DNA of 64,000 nucleotides from Pseudorhodobacter sp. E13 (GTDB lineage Bacteria > Pseudomonadota > Alphaproteobacteria > Rhodobacterales > Rhodobacteraceae): the NCBI RefSeq assembly GCF_003991405.1, contig NZ_RPEN01000156.1, positions 186,001-250,000 of the forward strand. The letters run 5' to 3'. Below the pieces are notes generated by a model that saw only the letters and a program-made list of their open reading frames with translations, had not been told where the DNA came from and ran no database searches. The position numbers and the translations under genes were made by a program. This document shows positions 18,508 through 27,252 of the stretch, piece after piece (position 1 is the stretch's first letter; each line of letters opens with the position of its first letter).

Positions 18508-18722
18508 AACTTACCCCGCTCACCCCTCACTCAAGGCGGTCTGTTGCCACCCTTTCCGCTTTGGCAATATCACAGCCAAAGCCACAGGGCCAAGCAAAGG
18601 ATGCCAAGATTTTGCATCATCCCTTTGCAAATCACCATTATTTCGTCAGATTGTTTCGCTATAAGCACCAATAAGACGTCACACGCAGGCAAATCCGCGA
18701 AAGAGCAGCAAGGCAGCAACAT
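18508..18722. promoter_or_regulatory. Divergent control region of the glycan-type locus, with inverted repeats
   Basis: A 215-bp region between two divergent genes. An 8-bp perfect inverted repeat, GCTTTGGC (18558-18565) and GCCAAAGC (18575-18582), has a 9-nt spacer. A second pair, GCAAAGG and CCTTTGC, follows between about 18595 and 18630. The second half is AT-richer than its surroundings and holds a TATAAG hexamer upstream of the plus-strand gene. These could be operator sites coordinating both directions; no regulator gene is adjacent. Confidence 0.45.
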
Positions 18723-20945
18723 ATGGCACGGACACGGGAGGTGGGGACGCTATGGATCGGTGGCAGCCTGAGCTGGATGGAACAGCTTTGCCTGAAAAGC
18801 TTTGTCGATCAGGGCCAGAAGATCACGCTGTTTGCCTATGAAGATATTCCCAATGTCCCCGAAGGCGTGATCCGCCGCGACGGGCGAGAGATCCTCGATA
18901 CCGATGATTTCATCAAATATGAAAAGAAAGATAGCTTCGCGCTGTTTGCCGATTATTTCCGCATCCACATGATCGCGCAGAACCCCGGCATGATCTGGGT
19001 GGATACCGATGTCTATTGCCACCGCCCGATGGCCTATGACAGCGATTATGTGATGGGGTTTGAACTGCCGGGCGGGCGACGGGTGAATAACGCGGTGCTG
19101 GGCCTGCCGGTGGGCAGCGCGGTTCTGGCCGATATGCTGCACTTCATGGAAGACCGCCACGCCATCCCACCCTTTCTGAAGCAAAGCCAGCAAGACGAAT
19201 ACCGCGCCGCCGCCGCCGCCGGGACGCCGGTGCATGTCAGCCAGCAGCCTTGGGGCGTCTGGGGGCCGCTGATGGTGACGCATTTCGTGCATAAGCACGG
19301 CTTGCTGGGGCAGGTGCAGCCCTTGGAGGCGTTTTACCCGATCCCCTTCCCGGACCGGCTGATGTTCCTGCGCCGCAGTGCAGTGGTGCAGGGCTTGTTG
19401 TCTGACAAGACCACGGCGCTGCATCTTTGGGCCTCGAACAAGCGCGAATTGGGGCTGCGCCATGGTGGCCTGCCGCCTGCCAATACCTATCTGGCCGATT
19501 TGCTGCGCCGCCATGATATTCACCCCGAAACCGCGCCGATCAAAGGCCGGGGGCGACGGGTGTTTGATGCGGGCTTGCTGGAACAGGTGCCGCTGGAACA
19601 GGCCAGCCGCATTGCCGATATCGGCGGCAATGCGCAATCGGTGGCACTGGCGGCATGGGGCAAATGGCGCTGCGCGATTGATCTGATTGATATCGACCAC
19701 AAGGGCCGCTGGCCGGAAACCCCGTCAGATTGGGTCGCCCCTTACCGCCAGTTTCTGACTGAGAACGGCGTGCCCTTTGACCAGATCCATGTGATCGCCA
19801 AACCCGAGGATTTGCGCCCCGCAGAATTGGTGGCAAACCTCACCGGATTTGGCGATGTCAATAAAATCGGCCCGTTGGGCGGGCTGCTGGATGCGGGGCT
19901 GGCCCCTGGTGGCATGGTTTTGTCGGATATCCGCAAAGGCTCTGGCGGCTATCCTTTCCTGAAAAAGCGCGGCACGATTACCCTGCTGACCAATCGCAAC
20001 GATGGCGGGATAGAGGTGCATCGCGTCTTGTTGGCCGCCGATGGCACGCTGGGCGCAGTTGCGCAGGCCGAACCGCCCCCCCCCGAAGAAAGCTGGGCCG
20101 AGATTGCCACGCGCTTGGCCGGCAAGGACGGGTTTTACCGTGAAAGCGATGAGCATGGCATGATGTTCATCAAACGCTCTGACACGCTGGTGGTGACTTT
20201 CGACAACCTCGATATCGCGATGGAAAAGCGCGAGGATAAACGGCCTTGGGGCTTTGCCTTCATCGAAAAACAGGGTTGGTCGATGCTGGGGGTTACGGCG
20301 GCGGGCTGGACATGGTTTCGCGACCCTTGGGTCTATGCCCAGTTTGACGCGCTAAAGAAAAAGGGATTTTTCAAGACATTCAAACGCGTGGTGTTCTATG
20401 GCGCCTCGATGGGCGGCTATGGCGCCTGCGCCTTTGCGGCGGCCTGCCCGGGGGCGGATGTGGTGGCCATTTCGCCGCAATCGACGCTGGATAAATCACT
20501 TGTGCCGTTTGAGACACGTTACAAAACCGCATGGGACCGGGATTTTTCCGGCCCCTATGGCGATGCGGCAAAGGTTTCGGCCAAGGCAGGGCGGGTGACG
20601 CTGATCTATGATCCGTATGAGCCGCTGGACGCGGGCCATGTGGACCGTTTTGCGGCCAAAAACGTGGTGAAGCTGCGCGCGCCTTTGCTGGGGCACAGGT
20701 TGGGGTCCAGCTTGCAGCAGATGGGGATTTTGTCGCCCATCGTGCTGGCGGCCTTGAACGGCTCGCTGACAGAGGCCGAATTTTACCAAAAGCTGCGGGC
20801 GCGCAAGACGTTCAACCGCTATCAAAAAGAGCTGTTCAAACGCGCGATGGACAAGGGCCACCCGGAACTGGCCCGCCGCATGGGCCGTTGGGTGCTGACC
20901 CGCGGCGACAACCGCCATATCCGCAAAGCTATGGAGAAAATGTAG
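18723..20945 (+). CDS. Three-domain fusion: DxD glycosyltransferase, Rossmann-like and alpha/beta hydrolase
   Basis: A 740-aa protein. Residues 5-260 resemble the DxD sugar-transferase fold (GT32-like): FADYFRIHMI then WVDTDVY with Asp94/Asp96. Residues 285-445 look like a Rossmann-type, methyltransferase-like domain (ADIGGNAQSVALA near 298). Residues 480-740 form an alpha/beta-hydrolase-like domain with an intact nucleophile elbow GASMGG (Ser562) and DPYEPLDAGHV further on; this part is paralogous to the protein at 12958. It is transcribed away from the tandem glycosyltransferases and shares their control region. A role in making and modifying a surface glycan is inference. Confidence 0.75.
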   Translation: MARTREVGTLWIGGSLSWMEQLCLKSFVDQGQKITLFAYEDIPNVPEGVIRRDGREILDTDDFIKYEKKDSFALFADYFRIHMIAQNPGMIWVDTDVYCHRPMAYDSDYVMGFELPGGRRVNNAVLGLPVGSAVLADMLHFMEDRHAIPPFLKQSQQDEYRAAAAAGTPVHVSQQPWGVWGPLMVTHFVHKHGLLGQVQPLEAFYPIPFPDRLMFLRRSAVVQGLLSDKTTALHLWASNKRELGLRHGGLPPANTYLADLLRRHDIHPETAPIKGRGRRVFDAGLLEQVPLEQASRIADIGGNAQSVALAAWGKWRCAIDLIDIDHKGRWPETPSDWVAPYRQFLTENGVPFDQIHVIAKPEDLRPAELVANLTGFGDVNKIGPLGGLLDAGLAPGGMVLSDIRKGSGGYPFLKKRGTITLLTNRNDGGIEVHRVLLAADGTLGAVAQAEPPPPEESWAEIATRLAGKDGFYRESDEHGMMFIKRSDTLVVTFDNLDIAMEKREDKRPWGFAFIEKQGWSMLGVTAAGWTWFRDPWVYAQFDALKKKGFFKTFKRVVFYGASMGGYGACAFAAACPGADVVAISPQSTLDKSLVPFETRYKTAWDRDFSGPYGDAAKVSAKAGRVTLIYDPYEPLDAGHVDRFAAKNVVKLRAPLLGHRLGSSLQQMGILSPIVLAALNGSLTEAEFYQKLRARKTFNRYQKELFKRAMDKGHPELARRMGRWVLTRGDNRHIRKAMEKM

Positions 20946-21547
20946 GGATAACAGCGGCTAAATGCTGGGCGGGTTCAGGGGCACTATCGTGCCACTTTGG
21001 TAAAAAGGTCGCGCGGCTGTTATCGCAGGCGTTCTGTTTGTGTCGCGTCAGAATGAAGCCGGGTTTTGCTGGCGGTCTGGTGTGGTGCTGACGGTTGCCG
21101 AAGTAATGAGCCTTCTGGGCAAAGCCTTTTCGCCGCGTTGATTGACGATTTACAAAGTGGCCTGCGTCACGATGACGACCATATGTTCAGGTTTTCCTCT
21201 GGGAAAAATAACAGGGCAGCGGTGGTTGACGGCTGGCAACCGCGCACATGCCGGGCGCAATGGGCTGCCGATGCTGGCCAGTGGTCAGCGCGATGCCCCG
21301 GGCAAACCAGGAAGTGTTGGGGGCAGGCCGATACGATGATTGCAGCAAAGAAAACTACCCCATTCAGCCGAAGACGACCCTGTTGGTATTGACGCGAGAA
21401 CCGATGATGGACGCCCTGTTTTATGTGATCTGGAGTGACTGATGCGATGGCCGCGCGCAGTCCTGAAGGGTTTTGACTTGGTTCGCCCCGTAGTCAGAAA
21501 GTAAGCCGGGATAGGCATTTTTCATGCGGCAGGGGAACGGGGGGCAC
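20946..21547. other. Gene-poor stretch, no supported gene
   Basis: About 600 bp with only short frames in all directions, none with a convincing ribosome site, domain or codon pattern. Base composition is less GC-rich than nearby genes. It may be the remains of decayed accessory DNA, since the next small ORF carries a nonsense codon. No tRNA, hairpin terminator with T-run or repeat array was recognised here. Confidence 0.6.
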
Positions 21548-21632
21548 TCCCGCCATTCGTTGCCTTTTGCCTTGCGGCAAAAAGCGCCTCAAGGTTGGAC
21601 CGGGCCGCGCCCCTTGAAAGAGGCGCGGCGGT
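21548..21632. repeat. Dispersed structured repeat, family B, copy 1
   Basis: About 85 bp that reappear at 48009-48089 with few differences. It holds an inner hairpin TTTTGCC-TTGC-GGCAAAA and a terminal hairpin GCCGCGCC/GGCGCGGC. The loops differ from the other copy (TTGC versus TGCC; a long versus short terminal loop), but both stems are kept. Between the hairpins lies a conserved GCGCCTCAAGGTTGG block. Confidence 0.8.
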
Positions 21633-21661
21633 TGTGCCTTTGGGATGGGGCCCGACCGGGA

Positions 21662-21940
21662 CTAACTGCTGAGCATCTTGAGAAGCTTGATGCTGGCCAC
21701 GGTTTCTTTCTCGACGCCTTGGAAATTCGTTGTCATCACCTTGAATTTACCCATCAATTCCTGCACTGCGCGCTGCATCTCCTTTTTCTTGTCAGGGTCT
21801 TTTTCCGCCCCGGCCTCGGCAAAGGCGATCTTGATGATATTCGACACCTCTTTCAGATTCTTCTTGTTCTCGGCGCTGATCTTCTTGCCAACGCTTTCCA
21901 GTGCCTTGGTTGCATCGGCAATCCAGTCTTTCTAGGCCAT
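21662..21940 (-). pseudogene. Small helical protein gene with an in-frame amber codon at position 3
   Basis: From the ATG at 21940, preceded by a strong GGAGG site 5 nt away, the frame reads Met-Ala-TAG and then stays open for 89 more codons to the TAG at 21662. The encoded product would be a charged, helical protein of about 92 aa beginning KDWIADATKALESVGKK after the stop. The TAG is at 21932-21934. A downstream GTG at 21847 could restart translation but has no good ribosome site. The gene may be inactivated by a point mutation, be misread, or depend on readthrough. Family unknown. Confidence 0.65.
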
Positions 21941-22107
21941 AATGTCCTCCACAAATATATGCTGCAAATCGGATAAGCCTGTGCCTGCGCCCTGAGTCTG
22001 TCAATCGCGAAGGTGCGGCGCCCGCAGGCGGTGGCGCAGCATTGTGATGACTTGTTTCGGCAAGCGATATTTGCTGTGATGGGCCATGTTTTCAGAAAGG
22101 TCTTATC

Positions 22108-22584
22108 ATGTTGAAATCTGTTTTTGCGCCCGTTCTTGCCTTCATACTCGCCATGGCCTTAACCCTTGGGGCAGCCATGGCCGAGACGCTATATGTCAAG
22201 CAAACCAATGACGGCTATCTGAACCTGCGCAGCGGGCCGGGGGTGGGGTTTGATATCCTGCAACGCATGTATCCCGGCGATCAGGTGGAGGTGCTGGAGG
22301 TCAGTGGCACATGGGCCCGCGTGCGCCATGAAGGCGGCCGGATGGGCTGGACCTCGGGCAAGTTTCTGGAGGCGCGGCTGGCGTTTGGGCAAATGCTGAC
22401 GGTGGTGCAAACTTCGGATGGCTATCTGAACCTGCGCAGCGGGCCGGGCTCTGACTATGACATCATTCGCCGCATCTATCCCGGCGACCGGGTGCGGCTG
22501 CTCGATGCGCAAGGCGCATGGCGACGGGTGGAACTGGTAAACGGGGTGGTCGGCTGGGCGCATGGGCGCTATCTGGCGCGCTGA
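22108..22584 (+). CDS. Secreted protein with two bacterial SH3 domains
   Basis: A 158-aa protein with a signal peptide (about residues 1-25, ending GAAMAE). Two SH3b repeats follow, at about 28-87 and 92-155, each with DGYLNLRSGPG, a YPGD segment and a VGWxxGxYL or similar end, so it arose by internal duplication. SH3b domains typically bind cell-wall or peptide targets in the periplasm. No catalytic domain is attached. It stands alone; a hairpin repeat follows 7 bp after the stop. Confidence 0.8.
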   Translation: MLKSVFAPVLAFILAMALTLGAAMAETLYVKQTNDGYLNLRSGPGVGFDILQRMYPGDQVEVLEVSGTWARVRHEGGRMGWTSGKFLEARLAFGQMLTVVQTSDGYLNLRSGPGSDYDIIRRIYPGDRVRLLDAQGAWRRVELVNGVVGWAHGRYLAR

Positions 22585-22590
22585 CAGGGC

Positions 22591-22613
22591 GTAGGGTGGG
22601 CAATCTGCCCACC
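22591..22613. repeat. GTAGGGTGGG hairpin repeat, copy 1
   Basis: GTAGGGTGGGC-AATCT-GCCCACC forms a 7-bp perfect stem with a 5-nt loop, 7 bp after the stop of the SH3 gene. A second copy with a different loop lies after gatB at 59915. Short repeats of this GTAGGGTGGG type are known as REP-like elements in several bacteria; no linked transposase is seen here. Confidence 0.6.
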
Positions 22614-22650
22614 GCACCTGCTATGGCCCCTTGGGCGGGGCGATTGGGGG

Positions 22651-23868
22651 TCAGAAGAACGCCTGCAACCCCGTGACCGCCCGGCCCAAAATCAGGGCAT
22701 GGACATCATGCGTCCCTTCATAGGTGTTCACCGTCTCAAGGTTCACCATATGGCGCATGATCTGGTAATCTTCCTGAATACCATTGCCGCCATGCATATC
22801 GCGGGCATGGCGGGCGATCTCCAGCGCCTTGCCGCAATTGTTCCGCTTGACGATCGAGATCATCTCAGGTGCCGCATTCGCCTCATCCAACAGCCGGCCC
22901 ACACGCAAGGAAGCCTGCATGCCCAGCGAAATATCCGTCATCATATTGGCCAGTTTCAACTGATAAAGCTGGGTCTGGGCCAAAGGCTTATTGAACTGCT
23001 TGCGGTCAAGCCCATATTGCCGTGCGGCATGCATACAAAACTCCGCCGCCCCCAGAACCCCCCATGAAATGCCATAGCGCGCGCGGTTGAGGCAGCCAAA
23101 CGGCCCCTTCAACCCCTCTACATGCGGCAGCAAGGCATCCTCGCCCACTTCCACATCCTTCATCACAATCTCGCCGGTGATAGAGGCGCGCAGCGACAGC
23201 TTGCCGCCGATTTTCGGCGCGCTCAGCCCCTTCATGCCCTTATCCAGCACAAAGCCGCGGATCTTGCCACCATGCGCCTCCGATTTGGCCCAGACCACGA
23301 AGACATCCGCAATCGGCGCGTTCGAAATCCACATCTTCGCGCCGTTCAGCACATAGCCATTCGCGGTTTTCTTGGCGGTGGTTTTCATCCCTGCGGGGTC
23401 CGAGCCTGCATCCGGTTCGGTCAGGCCGAAACAGCCGATAAATTCACCCGAGGCCAGCTTGGGCAGGTATTTCCGGCGCTGCTCTTCCGATCCATAGGCA
23501 TAAATCGGATACATCACCAAGGACGATTGCACCGACATCATCGACCGATACCCTGAATCGACGCGCTCCACCTCGCGCGCGATCAAACCATAGGCCACAT
23601 AAGACGCACCAATCCCGCCGTATTCTTCCGGCACAGTCACGCCCAGCAGGCCCATTTCCCCCATCTCGCGGAAAATGCCGGGGTCTGTGCTTTCCTCGCG
23701 ATAGGCTTGTGTCACGCGGGGTTGCAGCTTTTCCTGCGCATAGGCGCGTGCGCCGTCGCGCAGCATCCGCTCCTCCTCGGTCAACTGGTCGTCAAGGCGG
23801 AAGGGGTCTTCCCAGTCGAAACGGCCCAGATCGGGGGCGTCTTTGGCTTTCAGCTTCGGCTTGTCCAT
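22651..23868 (-). CDS. gcdH: Glutaryl-CoA dehydrogenase
   Basis: FAD-dependent acyl-CoA dehydrogenase that dehydrogenates and decarboxylates glutaryl-CoA to crotonyl-CoA in lysine/tryptophan breakdown. At 405 aa it has the [19 protein letters not shown] segment near residue 155, and the catalytic Glu lies in [10 protein letters not shown] near the C-terminus, as in this subfamily. The [19 protein letters not shown]-terminus is characteristic. A LysR regulator is transcribed divergently from a 107-bp shared region, the usual arrangement for this gene. Confidence 0.93.
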   Translation of the reverse strand: MDKPKLKAKDAPDLGRFDWEDPFRLDDQLTEEERMLRDGARAYAQEKLQPRVTQAYREESTDPGIFREMGEMGLLGVTVPEEYGGIGASYVAYGLIAREVERVDSGYRSMMSVQSSLVMYPIYAYGSEEQRRKYLPKLASGEFIGCFGLTEPDAGSDPAGMKTTAKKTANGYVLNGAKMWISNAPIADVFVVWAKSEAHGGKIRGFVLDKGMKGLSAPKIGGKLSLRASITGEIVMKDVEVGEDALLPHVEGLKGPFGCLNRARYGISWGVLGAAEFCMHAARQYGLDRKQFNKPLAQTQLYQLKLANMMTDISLGMQASLRVGRLLDEANAAPEMISIVKRNNCGKALEIARHARDMHGGNGIQEDYQIMRHMVNLETVNTYEGTHDVHALILGRAVTGLQAFF

Positions 23869-23945
23869 GGCAGGGCTCCGTTTCTATCTGTCTGGCGTCT
23901 GGATAGCGGTAAAACGGCATCCGTTCAAATGAATAAGCTTTGCAA

Positions 23946-23968
23946 GTTTATGAGGAATGCGCATAAAC
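23946..23968. promoter_or_regulatory. Palindrome likely bound by the adjacent LysR regulator
   Basis: GTTTATG (23946-23952) and CATAAAC (23962-23968) form a perfect 7-bp inverted repeat with a 9-nt spacer, and the pair contains the T-N11-A type layout of LysR sites. It ends 7 bp before the lysR ATG at 23976 and lies about 80-100 bp from the gcdH start. That position suits autorepression of the regulator and activation of gcdH. Confidence 0.6.
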
Positions 23969-23975
23969 TCGCCCC

Positions 23976-24899
23976 ATGCGTCACGCCTATACCCCCACCT
24001 TGCCCGAACTTCAGGCCTTTGTCCAAGCCGCCAGAACCGGCACCGCCACGCGGGCCGCCCAAGCGCTGGGCCTGACGCAAAGCGCGATCAGCCGCGCCCT
24101 GACCACGCTGGAGGCGCGATTGGGTGTGGCGCTGTTCCACCGCATCCGCCAACGCCTTGTGCTGTCGGATGCCGGACGCGCGCTTTTGCCCGAGGCCGAG
24201 CGGATGCTGGCCGATCTGGATCGCGCGGCGCTGACGGTGATGTCTTTTGGCGGCCACCGCGATGTGCTGCGTCTGGCGGTGCTGCCCACCTTTGCCGCGC
24301 TGTCACTGATCCCGCGGCTGTCGGGCTTTGCCGCCCTTGCGCCGCAGGTCACGCTGGATATGACAGCCACACTCACCCCACTGGATTTTGACCGCGACCC
24401 CCGCGATGCCGCGATCATCCGCGCCCAATCGCCCCTGCGCGGCGCGCGGATGGACCATCTGGCCGAAGAGCGTCTGGTCGTCGTCGCCGCCCCCGGCCTG
24501 CTGCCCGACGCGCATGTGCTGGAAGATGGCGAACTGGCCAAACTGCCCTTGTTGCAACAAGCCACCCGCCCCAACCTCTGGCTGGATTGGTTCCTGAACG
24601 CGGGGCTGGACCCGATCACCATTCTGCGCGGCGCCCGGTTCGAACAATTCGGCATGGTGCTGGCGGCGGCGCGCGCAGGGCTTGGGGTGGCGCTGGTGCC
24701 CGATGTGTTTGCCGCACCCGATCTTGCCAGCGGCGCGCTGCGCCTTGCCTCGGCCCGCTCCATGACAACCGATACGCCCTATGTGCTGTCCTACCCCGAC
24801 CGCAGCCTCGACATCCTCGCCTTCCGCCACTTCCGCGACTGGATGCTCGGCCCCGCAGCCCCCCCTCCCTTAGTCGCAGACATGCGGCCTATGGCTTGA
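23976..24899 (+). CDS. LysR family transcriptional regulator, probable gcdH regulator
   Basis: A 307-aa LysR protein. The N-terminal winged helix-turn-helix (about residues 8-65) contains TRAAQALGLTQSAISRAL, and the C-terminal half is the periplasmic-binding-protein-like effector domain. It is divergent from gcdH, an arrangement consistent with glutaryl-CoA pathway control (GcdR-like). The effector is unknown. A 7-bp inverted repeat overlaps its leader. Confidence 0.9.
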   Translation: MRHAYTPTLPELQAFVQAARTGTATRAAQALGLTQSAISRALTTLEARLGVALFHRIRQRLVLSDAGRALLPEAERMLADLDRAALTVMSFGGHRDVLRLAVLPTFAALSLIPRLSGFAALAPQVTLDMTATLTPLDFDRDPRDAAIIRAQSPLRGARMDHLAEERLVVVAAPGLLPDAHVLEDGELAKLPLLQQATRPNLWLDWFLNAGLDPITILRGARFEQFGMVLAAARAGLGVALVPDVFAAPDLASGALRLASARSMTTDTPYVLSYPDRSLDILAFRHFRDWMLGPAAPPPLVADMRPMA

Positions 24900-24947
24900 C
24901 CGGGGGCAGCCGGATTGCTTTGGTGGGGCCAAGGGCAGGGGGATCAG

Positions 24948-25859
24948 GTGACAGCCATACCAACAAGCATTGACGCAACCGAACAGATGCTGGCCGATCA
25001 CGGCTATATCAGCGCTCGCGCGCTTTCCACCGTGGTGTTTCTGGCGCTGAAACTGGGCCGCCCGCTGCTGCTGGAAGGCGAGGCCGGCGTGGGCAAGACC
25101 GAAATCGCCAAAGTCATCGCCACCGCCCTTGGCCGCCGGCTGATCCGCCTGCAATGCTACGAAGGGCTGGATGCCGCCCAAGCCGTGGCCGATTGGAACT
25201 TCGCCGCCCAGATGATCGCAATCCGCACCGCCGAGGCCAGCGGCACCACCGACCGCGACGCCCTGCGCGCCGAGCTTTTCACCCAAGACTACCTGATCGA
25301 ACGCCCGCTTCTGGCCGCCATGCGCCCGCAACCCGGCGGCGCCCCCGTCCTGCTGATTGATGAACTCGACCGCACCGATGAACCCTTCGAGGCTTTCCTG
25401 CTGGAGGCGCTCTCTGATTTCCAGGTCACCATCCCCGAACTCGGCACCATCCGTGCCGCCGAAGCCCCTATCGTCATCGTCACCTCCAACCGCACGCGCG
25501 AAGTGCATGACGCGCTCAAACGCCGCTGCCTCTATCATTGGGTCGATTACCCCGATGCCGCCCGCGAACTCGCCATCCTCAAGGCCCGCGCGCCCGAGGC
25601 GAGCCAAAGCCTCAGCACCGAAATCGTGGCCTTCGTTCAACGCCTGCGCGGCGAGGATCTGTTCAAAAAACCCGGCGTGGCCGAAACCATCGACTGGGCC
25701 AAATGCCTGCTGGCCCTTGATGCCATCACCCTGACCCCGGAAGTGATCTCCGACACGCTGGGCGCGATCCTGAAATATCAAGACGATATCCAGAAAATCC
25801 AAGGCTCCGAGGCCCGAAAACTGCTCGATGAGATCCGCAAGGAACCGCTGCTGAAATGA
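24948..25859 (+). CDS. MoxR-type AAA+ ATPase (CoxD-like)
   Basis: A 303-aa ATPase from the GTG at 24948, chosen because a GGGGG ribosome site precedes it; the frame is open to 24915. Walker A is EGEAGVGKTE and Walker B is LLIDELDRTDEPFEAFLLEAL, and an SNRTREVHDALKRRC sensor region follows. With the VWA gene downstream it forms the MoxR/VWA pair that matures metal cofactors in enzymes such as CO dehydrogenase (CoxD/CoxE). It begins a plus-strand operon of four genes. Confidence 0.85.
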   Translation: MTAIPTSIDATEQMLADHGYISARALSTVVFLALKLGRPLLLEGEAGVGKTEIAKVIATALGRRLIRLQCYEGLDAAQAVADWNFAAQMIAIRTAEASGTTDRDALRAELFTQDYLIERPLLAAMRPQPGGAPVLLIDELDRTDEPFEAFLLEALSDFQVTIPELGTIRAAEAPIVIVTSNRTREVHDALKRRCLYHWVDYPDAARELAILKARAPEASQSLSTEIVAFVQRLRGEDLFKKPGVAETIDWAKCLLALDAITLTPEVISDTLGAILKYQDDIQKIQGSEARKLLDEIRKEPLLK

Positions 25860-25862
25860 CCC

Positions 25863-25917
25863 CGCTTTCTTTTCGGTAAAAATATCCTGCGGGGGTCCGG
25901 GGGTGCAAAACCCCCGG
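25863..25917 (-). repeat. Dispersed element, copy with CCGGGGG hairpin, antisense to its operon
   Basis: On the minus strand: a perfect 7-bp stem (CCGGGGG / CCCCCGG, loop TTTTGCA) followed by ACCCCCGCAGGATATTTTT and then ACCGAAAAGAAAGC. This matches the copy at 63113 closely. It sits between two plus-strand genes of one operon, so it points against transcription. That argues against a simple 3'-end role. Confidence 0.75.
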
Positions 25918-25942
25918 CGCTTGCCAAGAACGCGAAAGCCCG

Positions 25943-27196
25943 ATGCAATACCCACCGCTCTCCCTTCCCGATGATGGCAAACTGGTGCAAAACATCGCCC
26001 ATTTTGCCCGTGCCCTGCGCAAGGCGGGCCTGCCCATCGGGTCGGGGCAAGTGGTCGAGGCGGTGCGCGCGGTCGCGGTGGCAGGCTTCACCCGCCAGCA
26101 CGATTTTTACTGGGTGCTGAACGCCTGTTTCGTGCGCCGCCCCGAACATCGCGTGGTCTTTCATCAGGTGTTCCGGCTGTTCTGGCGCGATCCGCGCTAT
26201 CTGGAACATATGATGTCGCTGATGCTGCCCGCCATTCGCGGCGTCCAGGACGAACACGCCGCCACCCCATCCGAAAAACGCGCGGCCGAGGCGCTGCTGG
26301 ATGGCATGCTCCCCGATCCGCCTGCGGCCGAAAGCCCGCCCTCCGAAACCCGCATCGACATTGATGCCTCACACACGCTATCGGCGCGTGAACGCCTGCG
26401 CAGCCTTGATTTCGAACAGATGACCGTGGCCGAGGTGGCCGAGGCCAAGCGCATGCTCGCCCGTCTGCGCCTGCCCGTCCAACCTTTGCGCACGCGTCGC
26501 CCGCAAGCTGCCAGTCTTGGCCAAGGCATTGATGCCCGTGCCACCCTGCGCGCCGCCCTGCGCCGGGGCGGAGAAGTGGCGCGGCTGGCCCGCACCACGC
26601 CCCGCACGCGTTGGCCCAATCTGGTGGTGATCTGCGATATCTCGGGCTCCATGGCGCAATATTCGCGGCTGGTGCTGCATTTCATCCATGCGGTTGCCAA
26701 TGCGCGCGGCCAAGGCTGGGCGCGGGTGCATGGCTTCACCTTTGGCACGCGGCTGACCAATATCACCCGGCATCTGGCAACCCGCGATGTCGATGCCGCT
26801 CTTGCCGCCGCAGGCGCGCAGGCGCAGGATTGGTCGGGCGGCACGCGCATCGGCTCTTGCCTTGCCACTTTCAACCGCGACTGGTCGCGCCGTGTGCTGG
26901 GGCAGGGGGCGGTGGTCTTGCTGATCACCGACGGGCTGGACCGCGACGACACCCGCGATCTGGCCCGGCAGATGGAACGGCTGCATCTGTCCTGCCGCCG
27001 CCTGATCTGGCTGAACCCCTTGTTGCGCTGGGATGGGTTTGCCCCGCGCGCCGGTGGCATTCGTGCCATGCTGCCCCATGTCGACAGTTTTCGCGCGGGC
27101 CATTCCATTGCCTCGCTGGAGGCGCTGGGCGCGGCCATTTCCGACGCCGGGGACAGTGGTGAAAAAGCGCGGCTGATGGCGATGCTGCACGCATAA
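25943..27196 (+). CDS. VWA domain protein (CoxE-like)
   Basis: A 417-aa protein whose C-terminal half is a von Willebrand A domain with the metal-site motif DISGSMAQYS at about residues 231-240. The N-terminal half carries the CoxE-type helical region. Such proteins partner with the MoxR-type ATPase and act in metal-cofactor insertion. It is the second gene of the operon, 83 bp after the ATPase gene, with an antisense dispersed element in the gap. Confidence 0.85.
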   Translation: MQYPPLSLPDDGKLVQNIAHFARALRKAGLPIGSGQVVEAVRAVAVAGFTRQHDFYWVLNACFVRRPEHRVVFHQVFRLFWRDPRYLEHMMSLMLPAIRGVQDEHAATPSEKRAAEALLDGMLPDPPAAESPPSETRIDIDASHTLSARERLRSLDFEQMTVAEVAEAKRMLARLRLPVQPLRTRRPQAASLGQGIDARATLRAALRRGGEVARLARTTPRTRWPNLVVICDISGSMAQYSRLVLHFIHAVANARGQGWARVHGFTFGTRLTNITRHLATRDVDAALAAAGAQAQDWSGGTRIGSCLATFNRDWSRRVLGQGAVVLLITDGLDRDDTRDLARQMERLHLSCRRLIWLNPLLRWDGFAPRAGGIRAMLPHVDSFRAGHSIASLEALGAAISDAGDSGEKARLMAMLHA

Positions 27197-27252
27197 TCGC
27201 CGCGACCGCGTGGCGGATTTGGGCTAGACTGAAACAAGGATGGAGGGCCGCG

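Noticed and set aside
16177-18771. An 864-aa open frame on the plus strand
   Set aside because: It lies opposite the 777-aa glycosyltransferase gene, which has recognisable motifs; the antisense product has none.
20946-21547. A hidden gene in the gene-poor stretch
   Set aside because: The short frames there (such as at 21066 and 21248) lack ribosome sites and recognisable domains; I could not reconstruct a longer frame by allowing one shift.
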